Shown one piece after another: positions 24,527 to 34,696 of a stretch of DNA of 64,000 nt; the first letter of the stretch is position 1; every line of letters starts with the position of its first letter. Source of the stretch: Aquimarina sp. RZ0 (lineage in GTDB: Bacteria > Bacteroidota > Bacteroidia > Flavobacteriales > Flavobacteriaceae); contig NZ_VTZU01000023.1 of NCBI RefSeq assembly GCF_008370685.1, positions 23,351 through 87,350 of the forward strand, read 5' to 3'. Both the position numbers and the translations under genes were made by a program. The notes below the pieces were generated by a model, which was not told the DNA's origin, made no database searches, and worked only from the letters and a program-made list of their open reading frames with translations.

Positions 24527-27393
24527 TAAATACTCATTAAAAAACCTGTCAGATTTTCTTTTTTATGAAGTTTAAACTTTTTACGTAATCTGTAGCGTGC
24601 AAGTTCGACACCTCCTTTAGAAATATTCATAACCTCAGCAATTTCCTTTGTAGACATATTTAATAATAAATAGGTGCAGAGGTCTAATTCTCTTGGCGAT
24701 ACAGTAGGGTGTTTTTCTTTTAGACGCTTTAGAAAGTCAAAATGTACATTCTTAATGTGTTTCTCTAAATCTTTCCATCTGTTATCTGTAGTAACCTCTC
24801 TGGTAATGTTTTTTTGGAGTTTATTAAATTGAAATTTTGTATGATCATCGAGTCTGTTCTCATCTATGTCTTTTAACATATGGATAATGCCTTTTAAAAC
24901 TTTATTTTTTTTGGCAACCTGAATTGAGTTATTCACGAGCTCTTTGTCTTTTGCTAAAATTTTGATTTGAAGCTTATCTCTTTTTAACTTTTCAATCTCT
25001 TTTTCCAGTTCATATTGTTCTTGCTTTATTTTAGACTCTTTTTCTAAATAGATCTTTCGTTGTTCAATAGTTTCGTAGTATTTGTTTTTTTGTATTTTAT
25101 GCTTTATCCCTCTTTGGGTACTATAGAATCCGATAAGCAGCAGTAAAGCATATGAAATGTAGGCGATATAATGGCGATGCCAGGGAGGAGAAATTATAAA
25201 ATCAATCGTGGCTTCCTCTGATTGCATTCCATAACTATTTCTCACTTTTACTTTCATGGTATAGATTCCTTCTCTTAGATTTGTATACTCCTTCATAGCG
25301 TTTACAGACCAATTGCTCCAGATACTATCAAAGGGATCTAGCCGGTATGAATATTCGACATTTTTTAAGTTTTCATAAGTAGGAGACGAAAATGAAAATT
25401 TTAGATGATTAGAGTCATAAGGTATTTTATATTCTCGAAGCTTTTCCTGAGGGTTTCCCTGGATAAATGTATTTTCTGAAAAAGAAAAACTTCGAATAAA
25501 AATTTTAGGATTAGTAATAATATCTGTCGAAAATTCTGAATCATAATGGGCTAAACCATCTGCCAATCCAATGAAAATATTTTTGGAATCTATGGTATTT
25601 ACAGATAAATAGCCTGGGATCAGATTTTTTGATAAATTAGAGAAAGGGGCGACAACGTTTTTATATTCACCAATTTTGTTTTTCATAAATACGCTCAATG
25701 ATGTATCATAGGTATACCATAAATTTCCTTGAGAATCCTCTAATAAAGAATTGATGATAGGTGTTTCTTGAAATAATGAACTCATTTTTTCATCTTTATA
25801 AAACAAGTCTTTTTCTTTTGAATATTTAAAAAAGCTGTTTTTTGATTGAAAATAAACAGTTTCTCTTATCTTTTGTAAACTATTAATGCCGTGTACATCA
25901 TTGGTTATTTGAGGTATCTTTTTTATACTATTGAATTCCTTAAAATCATCAGACCAGCTCATTTGATAAATCAAGTCATCTTTTTTAAGCCATAGATGTG
26001 TATCATCTAACTCAAAAGAGTTTGAAGATTTATCAAAACCATCGATTTGATTTTTATAAACTAAACCGTGTATTGTTTTTTCAAAAATTGCAAAACCATT
26101 GTAATTTGATCCTATGATGTAATCAGGATAACCCGGTATGGATTTGAACCCAAAATATCCTTTATTATCTAAGATATTTATTGTTTTATTATTTTCAATA
26201 AGCAAAGCACCTCTGTTATTGGCACAAAGTAATTGTCCCCCAACAACCTGTATATTCCAGCATTGTGTAGCTGTACCTTTTACCAGAGTAAAAACGCGAT
26301 TCTTGAAACTATCATTTTTTGGGCGACAAAAAACTCCCTGATTGGTTGCAACATACAGATAGTCCTTATGCATAACTGATCCATAAACAGCATTAATGCC
26401 CTCACTAGCCCTGAAATATGTAAACGGTGAGTTTTCGTGAACAAATGTAATCCCATTATCAAGACCTAACCAGAGATTATTCTTATTATCTATAAATGAG
26501 CTGAGTACAGTATTGTTTTGAAGTCCTTTATCAAGATCGATATGTTGGATAATGTCTCCCTGGAGATTACAAATAATTATTCCTCCCAAAACTGAATTTA
26601 ATACTAATAAATCTTCATTAATTCTAACTCCGCCGAGAGAATTATTTGATAAGATAAAAGAATTAGCCTCAGTGTCCCAGGGGATCACTTTTTCATTATC
26701 ATATAAAAAAAGACCTTTGTCCAGTGTAGCAAATAGTAATTTTTCGTCAGGCATTGCAAACATTTCCCACACCTCGGTTTGATTAAAAAAAGGAGTACCC
26801 TTCATTGAATGTAGCTCTCCATTTTTGTACTCCATCATTCCGGCTTTTGCATCCTGAAAATAAACCCTTTCATTGATCTGGAACGAAAATTGAAAACGAT
26901 TAGGAGCTTCAAGTAATTTAATATTATTGTTTTCCTTGAATATATATGCTTTTTCAAAAGATTGAAAAATTATTTCATCTTTATTTATATGAATTTTCCA
27001 GATAAAATCTAGGGTGTCAATATCATCTTTTTGTAGAAGTTTTGTTAATGAGATATATGTTAATTCGCCATTAGTATCAGATTCAAAATACCCAAACCCT
27101 CTATAGCCTCCTACAAAAATCCTTCCTGTATTGTCATCTACTTTTACACATCTGGCAGTACTATAATCTGGGATTGTATATTTCCTCCATATGGTACCAT
27201 CAAACTGTAAAAGGCCATCGCTATTAGCAAAGTATAGATTATCATTTTTATCTTGATCAATACCCCAGTTCTGAGTGCCCCCCATATAATCTACTTTCTT
27301 GTAATTCTTAATGTTGGGTAAACCAATACTTTTTACCTGTGCTGTTAGTAAAAGAGGAGATAAGATACATATTATTCGTACTATATTTTTCAT
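24526..27393 (-). CDS. Membrane regulator: propeller sensor, Y_Y_Y domain, coiled coil, LuxR-type HTH
   Basis: One-polypeptide signalling protein without a kinase. A signal peptide (about 1-20) leads into a long two-component-regulator-type propeller (about 25-640, repeated blades such as NLWYTYDTSLSVF). A Y_Y_Y domain follows (about 660-745, YSYRLDPFDSIWSNW and REGIYTMKVKVRNSYG), then a transmembrane helix (about 755-775) and a long charged coiled coil (about 785-850). The C-terminal LuxR/GerE helix-turn-helix contains SPRELDLCTYLLLNMSTKEI and GGVELARYRLRKKF. The sensor would face the periplasm and the HTH the cytoplasm. It is divergent from the secreted GH5 gene and is the best candidate regulator of the enzyme cluster. 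The final codon is followed by a TAG made from the target duplication and first base of the MITE. Confidence 0.85.
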   Translation of the reverse strand: MKNIVRIICILSPLLLTAQVKSIGLPNIKNYKKVDYMGGTQNWGIDQDKNDNLYFANSDGLLQFDGTIWRKYTIPDYSTARCVKVDDNTGRIFVGGYRGFGYFESDTNGELTYISLTKLLQKDDIDTLDFIWKIHINKDEIIFQSFEKAYIFKENNNIKLLEAPNRFQFSFQINERVYFQDAKAGMMEYKNGELHSMKGTPFFNQTEVWEMFAMPDEKLLFATLDKGLFLYDNEKVIPWDTEANSFILSNNSLGGVRINEDLLVLNSVLGGIIICNLQGDIIQHIDLDKGLQNNTVLSSFIDNKNNLWLGLDNGITFVHENSPFTYFRASEGINAVYGSVMHKDYLYVATNQGVFCRPKNDSFKNRVFTLVKGTATQCWNIQVVGGQLLCANNRGALLIENNKTINILDNKGYFGFKSIPGYPDYIIGSNYNGFAIFEKTIHGLVYKNQIDGFDKSSNSFELDDTHLWLKKDDLIYQMSWSDDFKEFNSIKKIPQITNDVHGINSLQKIRETVYFQSKNSFFKYSKEKDLFYKDEKMSSLFQETPIINSLLEDSQGNLWYTYDTSLSVFMKNKIGEYKNVVAPFSNLSKNLIPGYLSVNTIDSKNIFIGLADGLAHYDSEFSTDIITNPKIFIRSFSFSENTFIQGNPQEKLREYKIPYDSNHLKFSFSSPTYENLKNVEYSYRLDPFDSIWSNWSVNAMKEYTNLREGIYTMKVKVRNSYGMQSEEATIDFIISPPWHRHYIAYISYALLLLIGFYSTQRGIKHKIQKNKYYETIEQRKIYLEKESKIKQEQYELEKEIEKLKRDKLQIKILAKDKELVNNSIQVAKKNKVLKGIIHMLKDIDENRLDDHTKFQFNKLQKNITREVTTDNRWKDLEKHIKNVHFDFLKRLKEKHPTVSPRELDLCTYLLLNMSTKEIAEVMNISKGGVELARYRLRKKFKLHKKENLTGFLMSI

Positions 27394-27909
27394 AGATATG
27401 TGGCATAACGATTTTGTTTAACTAAAACAAGGAATCTGATAGGTACAAAAAATAGGTTGTCCTTACTGATTAGTGAGTGTTCGCTAATTTTTTTCACTTT
27501 CGTGGGCTGTGTTTTGCATATTGATATTGACGTTTCTTAAAATTATAAATACGGTTAAACCATATCGTTGATACTTTTTAAGCGCACAAAAGTCGAAATT
27601 TCTGACTTAAAACAAAAAAATAAGAAGAGTATAATTTAGAAATATAGATGGGAATTAAAATAATTAATTTTTCAGGAATAGTAATACTTTAATTTATATT
27701 AACATTTTAGATACATCAATATTTTTTGTTTAATAGATTGATAATTAATTTTTTACTTTTTTGTTTGATGTGTTTTTGTATAGTTTTAAACTCTAGTTTG
27801 ATGTGTTTTTGTAATGACATGTAATCCCATGTTCACTAAAATAAGTTTTATAATTGCTTCAAATTAAAACACAAAACTCACGAATAACTCACTTTTTTAA
27901 AATTTAATT
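27394..27909. other. Divergent intergenic region upstream of the GH cluster
   Basis: 516 AT-rich bases between the regulator gene and the first GH5 gene. No coding frame. The last 150 bases contain a duplicated 18-mer listed separately. The promoter of the GH5 gene must lie here, but no clean TTG/TAnnTTTG pair was found. Confidence 0.45.
27763..27813 (+). promoter_or_regulatory. Direct repeat of an 18-mer, possible regulator binding site
   Basis: GTTTGATGTGTTTTTGTA occurs exactly twice, starting at 27763 and 27796. The 33-base period is about three helical turns, so a dimeric activator could contact both copies on one face. It lies about 100 bases before the GH5 start and downstream of a divergent LuxR-type regulator. 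Confidence 0.45.
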
Positions 27910-29961
27910 ATGAACTCAACAAAAAAAGAATTAATGACCTCTTATATACTTTATGGGGTTTATCACTTTAAAAAGCTATTTATACAGAAACATAAAACCT
28001 TTTCTATTTTTAGTATTATAATTCTATGTTTTATTAATACTATAAATAGTCAGAATTGCTGGCTGGAGACTGAAGGGAACCAAATTGTAAGTGCAGAAAC
28101 AAAACAACCAGTAATATTAAGAGCTGTAGGTTTAGGGGGTTGGGTGTTACAAGAAGGATATATGCTGAATCCACAAGGGTGTAATGGCTGTCCTGGTACA
28201 CAATGGGAAATCAAACAAAAGCTTTATAGTGATGGGCAGGATTATGATCAGGTAGAAGCTTTCTATCAAAGTTGGAGAGATAATTTTATCACAAAAGCAG
28301 ATATTGATTATATCGCCTCTTTGGGGTTTAATAGTGTACGATTACCTATGCATTATGAATTATTTCTTACAGGCGAACAAAGAAGGGTTAGAAATAATGT
28401 TATTAATAATAGGTATGCAGGCCACGATACCTATAAAAATGCGCTCAGAAACTGGTATGAACATGATAATCTATTTACTAGTAATAACTTAGAAGGTTTC
28501 AGGATTATTGATAACCTGATACGTTGGTGTAGAGCAAATGATATGTATATTATTCTTGATCTACATGCTGCTCCCGGTGGTCAGGGTCAGGATAAAAATA
28601 TTGCTGATATCTTTCATAATCATAATTTATGGCAATTTCCGGTTTTTCAGGATGTGACCAATCGTTTGTGGCAAAAAATTTCTCAGCGATATAGTAATGA
28701 ACCTACCATTGCATTTTACGATTTGATTAATGAACCTAATAGTGTTCCGGGAGGAGGACAGGTTATTCATTCTTTATTACAACGCTTATTGACAACAATC
28801 AGAAATCAGGGAGATACTCATATGATTATGATAGAAGGAAATGGGTATGGAAATAACTATGATTATTTGGAACCATTTACATTTTCGCCCAATAAAGACT
28901 TGATATATAATGCACATAGGTATAATTGGGGCATGCCTCTCTCTGAAGATTGGATTCCGGATAGCAACCCTAACCAAATAAATAAAATGATTAATCTGAT
29001 TAATTTCAGAAACAATCATCAAGTCCCAGTTTGGATTGGAGAAACAGGAGAAAATCCAAATTGGTGGCTAAGACAAAATATTGTATGGTTAGAGGAACAG
29101 GAAATAGGATGGTGTCATTGGACTTATAAACGTCATGATGTAGGACAAAATGCTGCCTTAATGCGTATTGGAGGGCCGTATCTTACTGATGGAGCCTCTG
29201 CCATGTCTGAAGTTTTGGAAAGTATCAAATTTGAGAATTGTATACCTAATATCAATACTATTACTGCTGTAACTCAAGATAATCCTGCTCCAGGAACATC
29301 TGGATGTACATCAGATCCAAACCCTACTAGTGCTCCTATCGGAAAAATGATTTGGCTAAAAGGGAATAATGGGCTCTATGTGTCTTCAGAAAATGGTGAC
29401 CAACCTATGAACTGTAATCGTGATATTGCCCTTACCTGGGAACACTTTAGAGTAATTGATGCAGGTAACGGAAGGATAGCTTTACAAAATAATGGAATGT
29501 TTATTTCTTCAGAAAACGGTGAAACTCCCATAAACTGTAACAGAATTAGAGTTGATGATTGGGAGGCTTTTGAATGGATTGCTACAGAAGATGGGAAAGT
29601 TGGGTTTAAAGCAAATAACGGATTATATATGTCTTCTCAAAATGGTACTACAGCAATGACCTGTGATAAAGAAGTTCTTTCAGGATGGGAAGCTTTTGAA
29701 TGGGGAATTGTTACTGATACACGAGATCCGTTTGATAATTCTGATAATTTTTTAATATATCCCAATCCGGCAAAAGAAGGAAAGTTTACAATACAGGTAA
29801 AAGAACCTTCAGAGGTTCGAATATACGATTGTACAGGCAAAGTGATTTATAAAAATAGTATTTCTACTACACTAAATGTATCAGATTTTACGTCAGGAAT
29901 ATATTTTGTAAGAATATTGAATAAAACAAAAAAAGTAATCAAAAAACTTATAGTTGATTAA
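27910..29961 (+). CDS. Secreted GH5 glycoside hydrolase with fascin-like beta-trefoil and T9SS domain
   Basis: Exported beta-glucanase, possibly active on beta-1,3- or beta-1,4-glucan. A long n-region then hydrophobic core (about 38-50) forms the signal peptide. The GH5 barrel (about 55-430) has AVGLGGWVLQEGY, GFNSVRLPMHYELF, YIILDLHAAPGGQGQD, the acid/base Glu in FYDLINEPNS (residue 275) and the nucleophile Glu in VWIGETGENP (residue 378). A beta-trefoil with three copies of a N-G-x-Y-x-S-S-x-N-G motif (about 470-605, GLYVSSENGDQPMNC and variants) looks fascin-like and probably binds carbohydrate. The last about 75 residues are a T9SS sorting domain (LIYPNPAKEGKFTI). The G-L-G-G-W-V start resembles exo-beta-1,3-glucanases, but subfamily is not certain. 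Confidence 0.88.
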   Translation: MNSTKKELMTSYILYGVYHFKKLFIQKHKTFSIFSIIILCFINTINSQNCWLETEGNQIVSAETKQPVILRAVGLGGWVLQEGYMLNPQGCNGCPGTQWEIKQKLYSDGQDYDQVEAFYQSWRDNFITKADIDYIASLGFNSVRLPMHYELFLTGEQRRVRNNVINNRYAGHDTYKNALRNWYEHDNLFTSNNLEGFRIIDNLIRWCRANDMYIILDLHAAPGGQGQDKNIADIFHNHNLWQFPVFQDVTNRLWQKISQRYSNEPTIAFYDLINEPNSVPGGGQVIHSLLQRLLTTIRNQGDTHMIMIEGNGYGNNYDYLEPFTFSPNKDLIYNAHRYNWGMPLSEDWIPDSNPNQINKMINLINFRNNHQVPVWIGETGENPNWWLRQNIVWLEEQEIGWCHWTYKRHDVGQNAALMRIGGPYLTDGASAMSEVLESIKFENCIPNINTITAVTQDNPAPGTSGCTSDPNPTSAPIGKMIWLKGNNGLYVSSENGDQPMNCNRDIALTWEHFRVIDAGNGRIALQNNGMFISSENGETPINCNRIRVDDWEAFEWIATEDGKVGFKANNGLYMSSQNGTTAMTCDKEVLSGWEAFEWGIVTDTRDPFDNSDNFLIYPNPAKEGKFTIQVKEPSEVRIYDCTGKVIYKNSISTTLNVSDFTSGIYFVRILNKTKKVIKKLIVD

Positions 29962-29968
29962 TCATAAA

Positions 29969-30006
29969 ATCTATTAATGATCTTCACTCCCCTCGAATTA
30001 ATAGAT
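29969..30006 (+). terminator. Weak hairpin after the GH5 gene
   Basis: Arms ATCTATTAAT / ATTAATAGAT, perfect, with an 18-base loop, eight bases after the stop codon. There is no T-run after it, so termination is uncertain. Confidence 0.35.
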
Positions 30007-30272
30007 TAATAAGGATACCCTGATTAGTAAACTTTTTCTATTCTTTTTTTATAGAAAAGTAAAAACTAAGCATAGCGGGTAAACACTATTTCACATTTTT
30101 TAAAACACAAACTTAACTAAATTAAACGTAACAAAATGAAGACAAAAACGAAATTACTCCAAAGTACCAGCATTCAAATTATTTATTTTCTAAAATTTAA
30201 AATCATCTAAATTCCGAATGTAATTTTTAACATAAAATCATTTTGAGTAGTAGTATTTAAACTAAAAATACT

Positions 30273-30371
30273 GCTTTTGTACTATAATTAAGTAGATTCT
30301 TTTTAGGCATAGCTATAACTGGGTTTTAAAAAAAAATCAAGAAGATTAGAGTGTAAAGTATAAATTTTTAA
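30273..30371 (+). repeat. Interspersed leader motif, copy A
   Basis: GCTTTTGTACTATAAT, then a T-run, AGGCATAGCTATAACTG, an A-run, and GTATAAATTTT. It matches copy B (30866-30960) in order and spacing, with many substitutions, and copy C (1471-1542) more loosely. Confidence 0.55.
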
Positions 30372-30865
30372 GGAAGTTAAACTACTACAGGGAAAGCCCA
30401 CGGGGCATTTAAATCTCGATTATCGGGTAAAGCATTACTCAAAATGATTACATAATCATTTAATAGTCTAATAAACAGAAACCTCACTTATTATGTACAT
30501 TTCTATGTATTTATCAAGGAGGAGATCGATTACACAAGTTTTTTAATTAGCGTGAATTTTGATAGAAGTGTTTGATGGTATAAAAACCTTCAAATCGAGT
30601 GATTTTTCGAAAAAAAATATAGAAAAATAGTATCGAGATTCATTTGTTTCAAAAAACTAGGTACGATATAATCTTTGGATACGTCATAGAAATCAGGTTG
30701 ATGTGATTTTTTATACGAATTCAAACTGATTGGATAAAAAACTCGATAAAGAACCAGAGAAAAGGAATATTCCTTTTTAAGAGGTTTTTCAACGATTAGA
30801 AGAGGTGTATCCGGGTTTAAGTTTATGAACTCATCTTGCATAGTGGTTTTCAACCGAAAAGCTTG

Positions 30866-30960
30866 GCTTTTGTACTATAATGAAATAGGTTTTTTTTAGC
30901 ATAGCCATAGCTGCTGTTAAAAAAAAACAAAATTAGGGTGAAAATGTAAATTTTGCAGGT
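30866..30960 (+). repeat. Interspersed leader motif, copy B
   Basis: GCTTTTGTACTATAAT, a run of eight T, AGCATAGCCATAGCTG, a run of nine A, and AAAATGTAAATTTTGCAGG. It shares its first 16 bases exactly with copy A and its last part with copy C. It ends about 170 bases before the GH16-GH18 start codon. Confidence 0.55.
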
Positions 30961-31129
30961 TAAAGCATTACGCAAGATGAGTTCTATAAGAATAAGACTT
31001 TTAAAGCAATTTTTAGTGCTAAAAAAATGGAGTTTTAAAAACTAAAACAGAACAAAGAATACGCATAAGGTTACAGATATAATCTAAGAGAAGTAACATC
31101 TTTTTGTGCTTTCTAAAAAAACAAAAATC

Positions 31130-34100
31130 ATGAAAAAAATATTTTATATACTCATATTATTAATAACAACACATCATGGCTTTTCTCAAAATTGGGAACT
31201 GGTATGGCAAGATGAATTTGATTACAATGGATTACCAGATCCTACAAAATGGGGATATGACACAGGAAATAGTGGATGGGGAAATAATGAACTCGAAAAC
31301 TATACATCAAATCGTGTAGAGAATGCTCGAGCAGAAAACGGAAACCTAATTATTGAGGCTCGCAGAGATTTCCATAATGGGATTGAATATTCATCTGCAC
31401 GGTTAGTAAGTCGAAATAAAGGAGACTGGAAATATGGTCGAGTTGAGGTTCGCGCTAAAATTCCAATTGGAGCAGGAATGTGGCCGGCTATATGGATGCT
31501 GCCTACAGATTGGGTATATGGCGGTTGGCCTGGTAGTGGCGAAATTGATATTATGGAAAACTTTGCTGCCTTTGGGATAGACCCATCCGGAATTCATGGC
31601 AATGTGCATACGCAAGCGTATAATCATACAATAGGAACAAATAAAGGGGCACATATTGGGAATCTTTCTAATATAGAAGATAACTATCACATATATGCAA
31701 TCGATTGGTATGAAGATCATATTGATTTTGAAGTAGACGGTATTAGATATTTTTCATTTGCTAATGAAGGAAACTGGCAAGCCTGGCCATTTGATCAACG
31801 CTTTCATTTGATACTTAATATTGCAGTTGGAGGAAATTTAGGCGGGAATCCGGATCCAAATATATTCCCCAAAAAAATGATTGTGGATTATGTTCGTGTG
31901 TATAACCAGACAACAACATCTGGTCAAACTCCCTTTACAGGATCTCCAATAGCCATTCCAGGGATTGTTGAGTTTGAAGACTATGATAAAGGAGGTGAAA
32001 ACATAGCGTATCATGATCTTACTTCAGGAAATCAGGACAATATGTATAGAAGTGATGATGTGGATATCGAAGCTTGCTCAGAAGGAGGTTACAATGTGGG
32101 ATGGGTTCAACCAGGCGAATGGATAGAATATACAGTTGATGTTGCTCAGACAGCCAGCTATAACTTTAATATTCGTACTGCATCAGAGCAATCAGGCTCT
32201 TTGAGAATCGAATTAGATGGACAAGATGTTGCGGGAGTAATTGATATACCCACAACAGGAAACTGGCAGCAATGGTCGACGGTAACCAAAGAGAATATTG
32301 AGCTTGTTGCAGGAAAACAAGTGATGCGAGTACATGTTTTATCAGGCGAATTTAATCTGAACTTCGTAGACATTTCCGAGAATATAATATCTGGTCAAAC
32401 CCCATTTCATGGAACTCCTGTTACCATTCCCGGTATTGTAGAATTTGAGGATTATGATAATGGAGGAGAAGATATCGCTTATCACGACCTTACAGCTAAT
32501 AACGAAGGAGGAGTATATAGAGATGATGCTGCTGATATAGAAGTTTGCTCAGAAGGAGGTTATAATATAGGATGGGTTCAGCCAGAAGAGTGGGTTGAGT
32601 ATACAATTGATGTAGCCCAGACAGGTATTTATGATTTCAATATTCGCTGTGCATCAGAACAATCAGGCGCTATGCGCGTAGAATTGAATGAACAAGATAT
32701 TACCGGTACAATTACTATACCTGCTACCGGAGGATGGCAAAACTGGATTACAGTACATAAGCAAAATGTTACACTTACAGCAGGAATACAAGTCATGAGA
32801 GTGTATATGCTATCTGGGGAATTTAATTTAAATTATGTAGATATTTCTCAAAATAACCCATCAGCTCAAACACCATTCAATGGAGTTCCTGTAACAATTC
32901 CTGGTATTGTAGAATTTGAAGATTATGATAACGGAGGAGAAGGTATTGCCTATCATGACCTTACGGCCAATAATGAAGGAACCGCATATAGAGATGAAGA
33001 TGCAGATATAGAACCTTGTTCAGAAGGAGGATATAATATTGGATGGGTCGATACAGGTGAGTGGTTAGAATATACCCTTAATATAACCAAAACTGCGATG
33101 TATGATTTTAGTATTCGAAGTGCATCAGAGCAATCAGGTACCATGAGAATTGAGTTGGACGGTCAAGACATTACCGGTAATATTGATATACCTGCAACAA
33201 GAGGATGGCAGCACTGGAATACCGTAAGAGTAAAGAATAAGGAGCTTACTTCCGGGCAAAAAGTAATGCGTATATATATAACTTCCGGAGAATTTAATTT
33301 AAATTATATAGATATTGCCGAACACAATACATCAACTACTTCTGATTTTAGCGTAGTGGGATACTTACCATCTTGGTCAGGAAGCACAAATACGATACAG
33401 TATGATAAATTAACTCATATTAATTACGCCTTCATACGACCTACCTCCTGGGGAGGTCTTACGAGTGTTGATAATCCCGACAAATTAGCATCTTTAGTTC
33501 ATAATGCTCACGCGCAGCATACAAAAGTGGGTATCGCTATTGGTGGCTGGTCTGATCTTAATAATAATGATTTTGAGATTATGGCAGCTTCAGCATCGAC
33601 AAGAACTACGTTTATAAATAATGTAATGAGTTTGATCCATCAGTATAATCTTGATGGAGCTGATATTGATTGGGAATACCCTATAGCATCAACCGGTGCT
33701 AATTATGATCTATTAATGCGAGAATTAGGGCAGGCATTACACGCACAGGGAAAATACTTAACGGCCGCTGTAGTAGGGCATGGTGATTATTATGGACAAC
33801 ATATCCATAATTCCGTATTTGAAGATGTTGATTTTCTTAATATTATGGCATATGATGGTGGATCACCACATTCCTCATATGCTTTTGCTCAAGACTGCAC
33901 AAATTATTGGTTAGGAAGAGGGTTGCCAGCAAATAAACTTGTATTGGGTGTTCCTTTTTATGGAAGATCTGCTAATAGATATGTATCATATCGTGACTTA
34001 TTGAATGAGAATAGTAATGCTCAGAATTTAGATGTAGTAAATGGTGTTGAGTATAACGGAATTCCAACTATCAAAGCAAAAACTCAATATGCAATAGATA

Positions 34101-34459
34101 ATAACCTTGGAGGTATTATGATTTGGGAAATATCTCAGGATGTAACAGATCACAGATCTTTATTATCAGCTATTAATAACCAGATTCAGTCTAATAAAGA
34201 AAATACTACTTCTATACCGTCAGAAGTAACCGAAAATGGAGAGATGAAAATTGTTCCCAATCCAGCTGAGAGTCAAATAAAAATAATTGGTTTACAAAAA
34301 AAAGCTAGAGTTGATATCACAGATATGGCTGGAAACAAGCTAAGAAGCTTTAAGTATACAGGGGCTTCTGCAATAGATATTTCTTCATTGCCCAAAGGAT
34401 TGTTCATCATTAATGTAATTACGCTTAACGGAGTTAAAACATTAAAACTGGTAAAATGA
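31130..34459 (+). CDS. Two-enzyme secreted protein: GH16 glucanase, three CBM6, GH18 chitinase, T9SS domain
   Basis: Exported bifunctional enzyme. The signal peptide runs MKKIFYILILLITTHHGFS. The GH16 domain (about 20-265) carries WPGSGEIDIMEN with the nucleophile and acid/base Glu (first Glu about residue 137), plus AIWMLPTDWVYGG and LILNIAVGGNLGG, typical of beta-1,3-glucanases. Three CBM6 modules follow (about 275-730), each beginning with a P-G-I-V-E-F-E-D-Y-D core and containing CSEGGYN-(V/I)-GWV. The GH18 domain (about 745-1035) has SVVGYLPSWSG, VGIAIGGWSD and the DxxDxDxE motif in LDGADIDWEYP (catalytic Glu about residue 849). A T9SS tail starts at KIVPNPAESQIKIIG. A GTG eight codons upstream is possible, but ATG gives a normal signal peptide. 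Confidence 0.92.
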   Translation: MKKIFYILILLITTHHGFSQNWELVWQDEFDYNGLPDPTKWGYDTGNSGWGNNELENYTSNRVENARAENGNLIIEARRDFHNGIEYSSARLVSRNKGDWKYGRVEVRAKIPIGAGMWPAIWMLPTDWVYGGWPGSGEIDIMENFAAFGIDPSGIHGNVHTQAYNHTIGTNKGAHIGNLSNIEDNYHIYAIDWYEDHIDFEVDGIRYFSFANEGNWQAWPFDQRFHLILNIAVGGNLGGNPDPNIFPKKMIVDYVRVYNQTTTSGQTPFTGSPIAIPGIVEFEDYDKGGENIAYHDLTSGNQDNMYRSDDVDIEACSEGGYNVGWVQPGEWIEYTVDVAQTASYNFNIRTASEQSGSLRIELDGQDVAGVIDIPTTGNWQQWSTVTKENIELVAGKQVMRVHVLSGEFNLNFVDISENIISGQTPFHGTPVTIPGIVEFEDYDNGGEDIAYHDLTANNEGGVYRDDAADIEVCSEGGYNIGWVQPEEWVEYTIDVAQTGIYDFNIRCASEQSGAMRVELNEQDITGTITIPATGGWQNWITVHKQNVTLTAGIQVMRVYMLSGEFNLNYVDISQNNPSAQTPFNGVPVTIPGIVEFEDYDNGGEGIAYHDLTANNEGTAYRDEDADIEPCSEGGYNIGWVDTGEWLEYTLNITKTAMYDFSIRSASEQSGTMRIELDGQDITGNIDIPATRGWQHWNTVRVKNKELTSGQKVMRIYITSGEFNLNYIDIAEHNTSTTSDFSVVGYLPSWSGSTNTIQYDKLTHINYAFIRPTSWGGLTSVDNPDKLASLVHNAHAQHTKVGIAIGGWSDLNNNDFEIMAASASTRTTFINNVMSLIHQYNLDGADIDWEYPIASTGANYDLLMRELGQALHAQGKYLTAAVVGHGDYYGQHIHNSVFEDVDFLNIMAYDGGSPHSSYAFAQDCTNYWLGRGLPANKLVLGVPFYGRSANRYVSYRDLLNENSNAQNLDVVNGVEYNGIPTIKAKTQYAIDNNLGGIMIWEISQDVTDHRSLLSAINNQIQSNKENTTSIPSEVTENGEMKIVPNPAESQIKIIGLQKKARVDITDMAGNKLRSFKYTGASAIDISSLPKGLFIINVITLNGVKTLKLVK

Positions 34460-34483
34460 TAGTGTTGCATATATCTGTATTTA

Positions 34484-34638
34484 GAGTATGTTTAAAAAGA
34501 ATACAAATTGAAAATCAATAGTTTGAGGTTCTGAGGACACTTCAAATGATGAGAACATCGAGATATTTTAATTATTTGAAGTAAGCTCATGGTTCTTAAA
34601 ATAGTTGTTTTCAGGAAGTAAGGTTTTTAAACAAGCTC
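34484..34638. mobile_element. MITE copy 2 (IS5-family, IS1031-like ends)
   Basis: Same element as 24371-24526, about 155 bp, inverted repeats GAGTATGTTTAAAAA and (imperfect) TTTTTAAACAAGCTC, flanked on both sides by TTA. Internal sequence is nearly identical to copy 1, which implies recent spread. It separates the GH16-GH18 gene from the two-domain chitinase gene. No transposase gene is present in the window. Confidence 0.82.
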
Positions 34639-34696
34639 TTAACAAGATTATTTCAACAGATAACAAAAAATATTAAAAAACTTAATTATAATAATT

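Larger units (their letters stand above)
30007..31129. other. Long intergenic region with two copies of a leader motif
   Basis: About 1.1 kb without a convincing gene between two CAZyme genes on the same strand. It holds motif copies A and B (next two entries). Near 30433 and 30960 a further shared piece, TAAAGCATTAC followed by AAATGA or AAGATGA, suggests that each half of the region derives from one duplicated unit. An 87-codon frame on the minus strand (30590-30853) was judged not to be a gene. Confidence 0.45.

Noticed and set aside
30590..30853. An 87-codon minus-strand frame between two CAZyme genes
   Set aside because: No recognisable domain. Its start region overlaps sequence that recurs, inverted, at about 30960-30985, so it appears to lie in non-coding repeat material.
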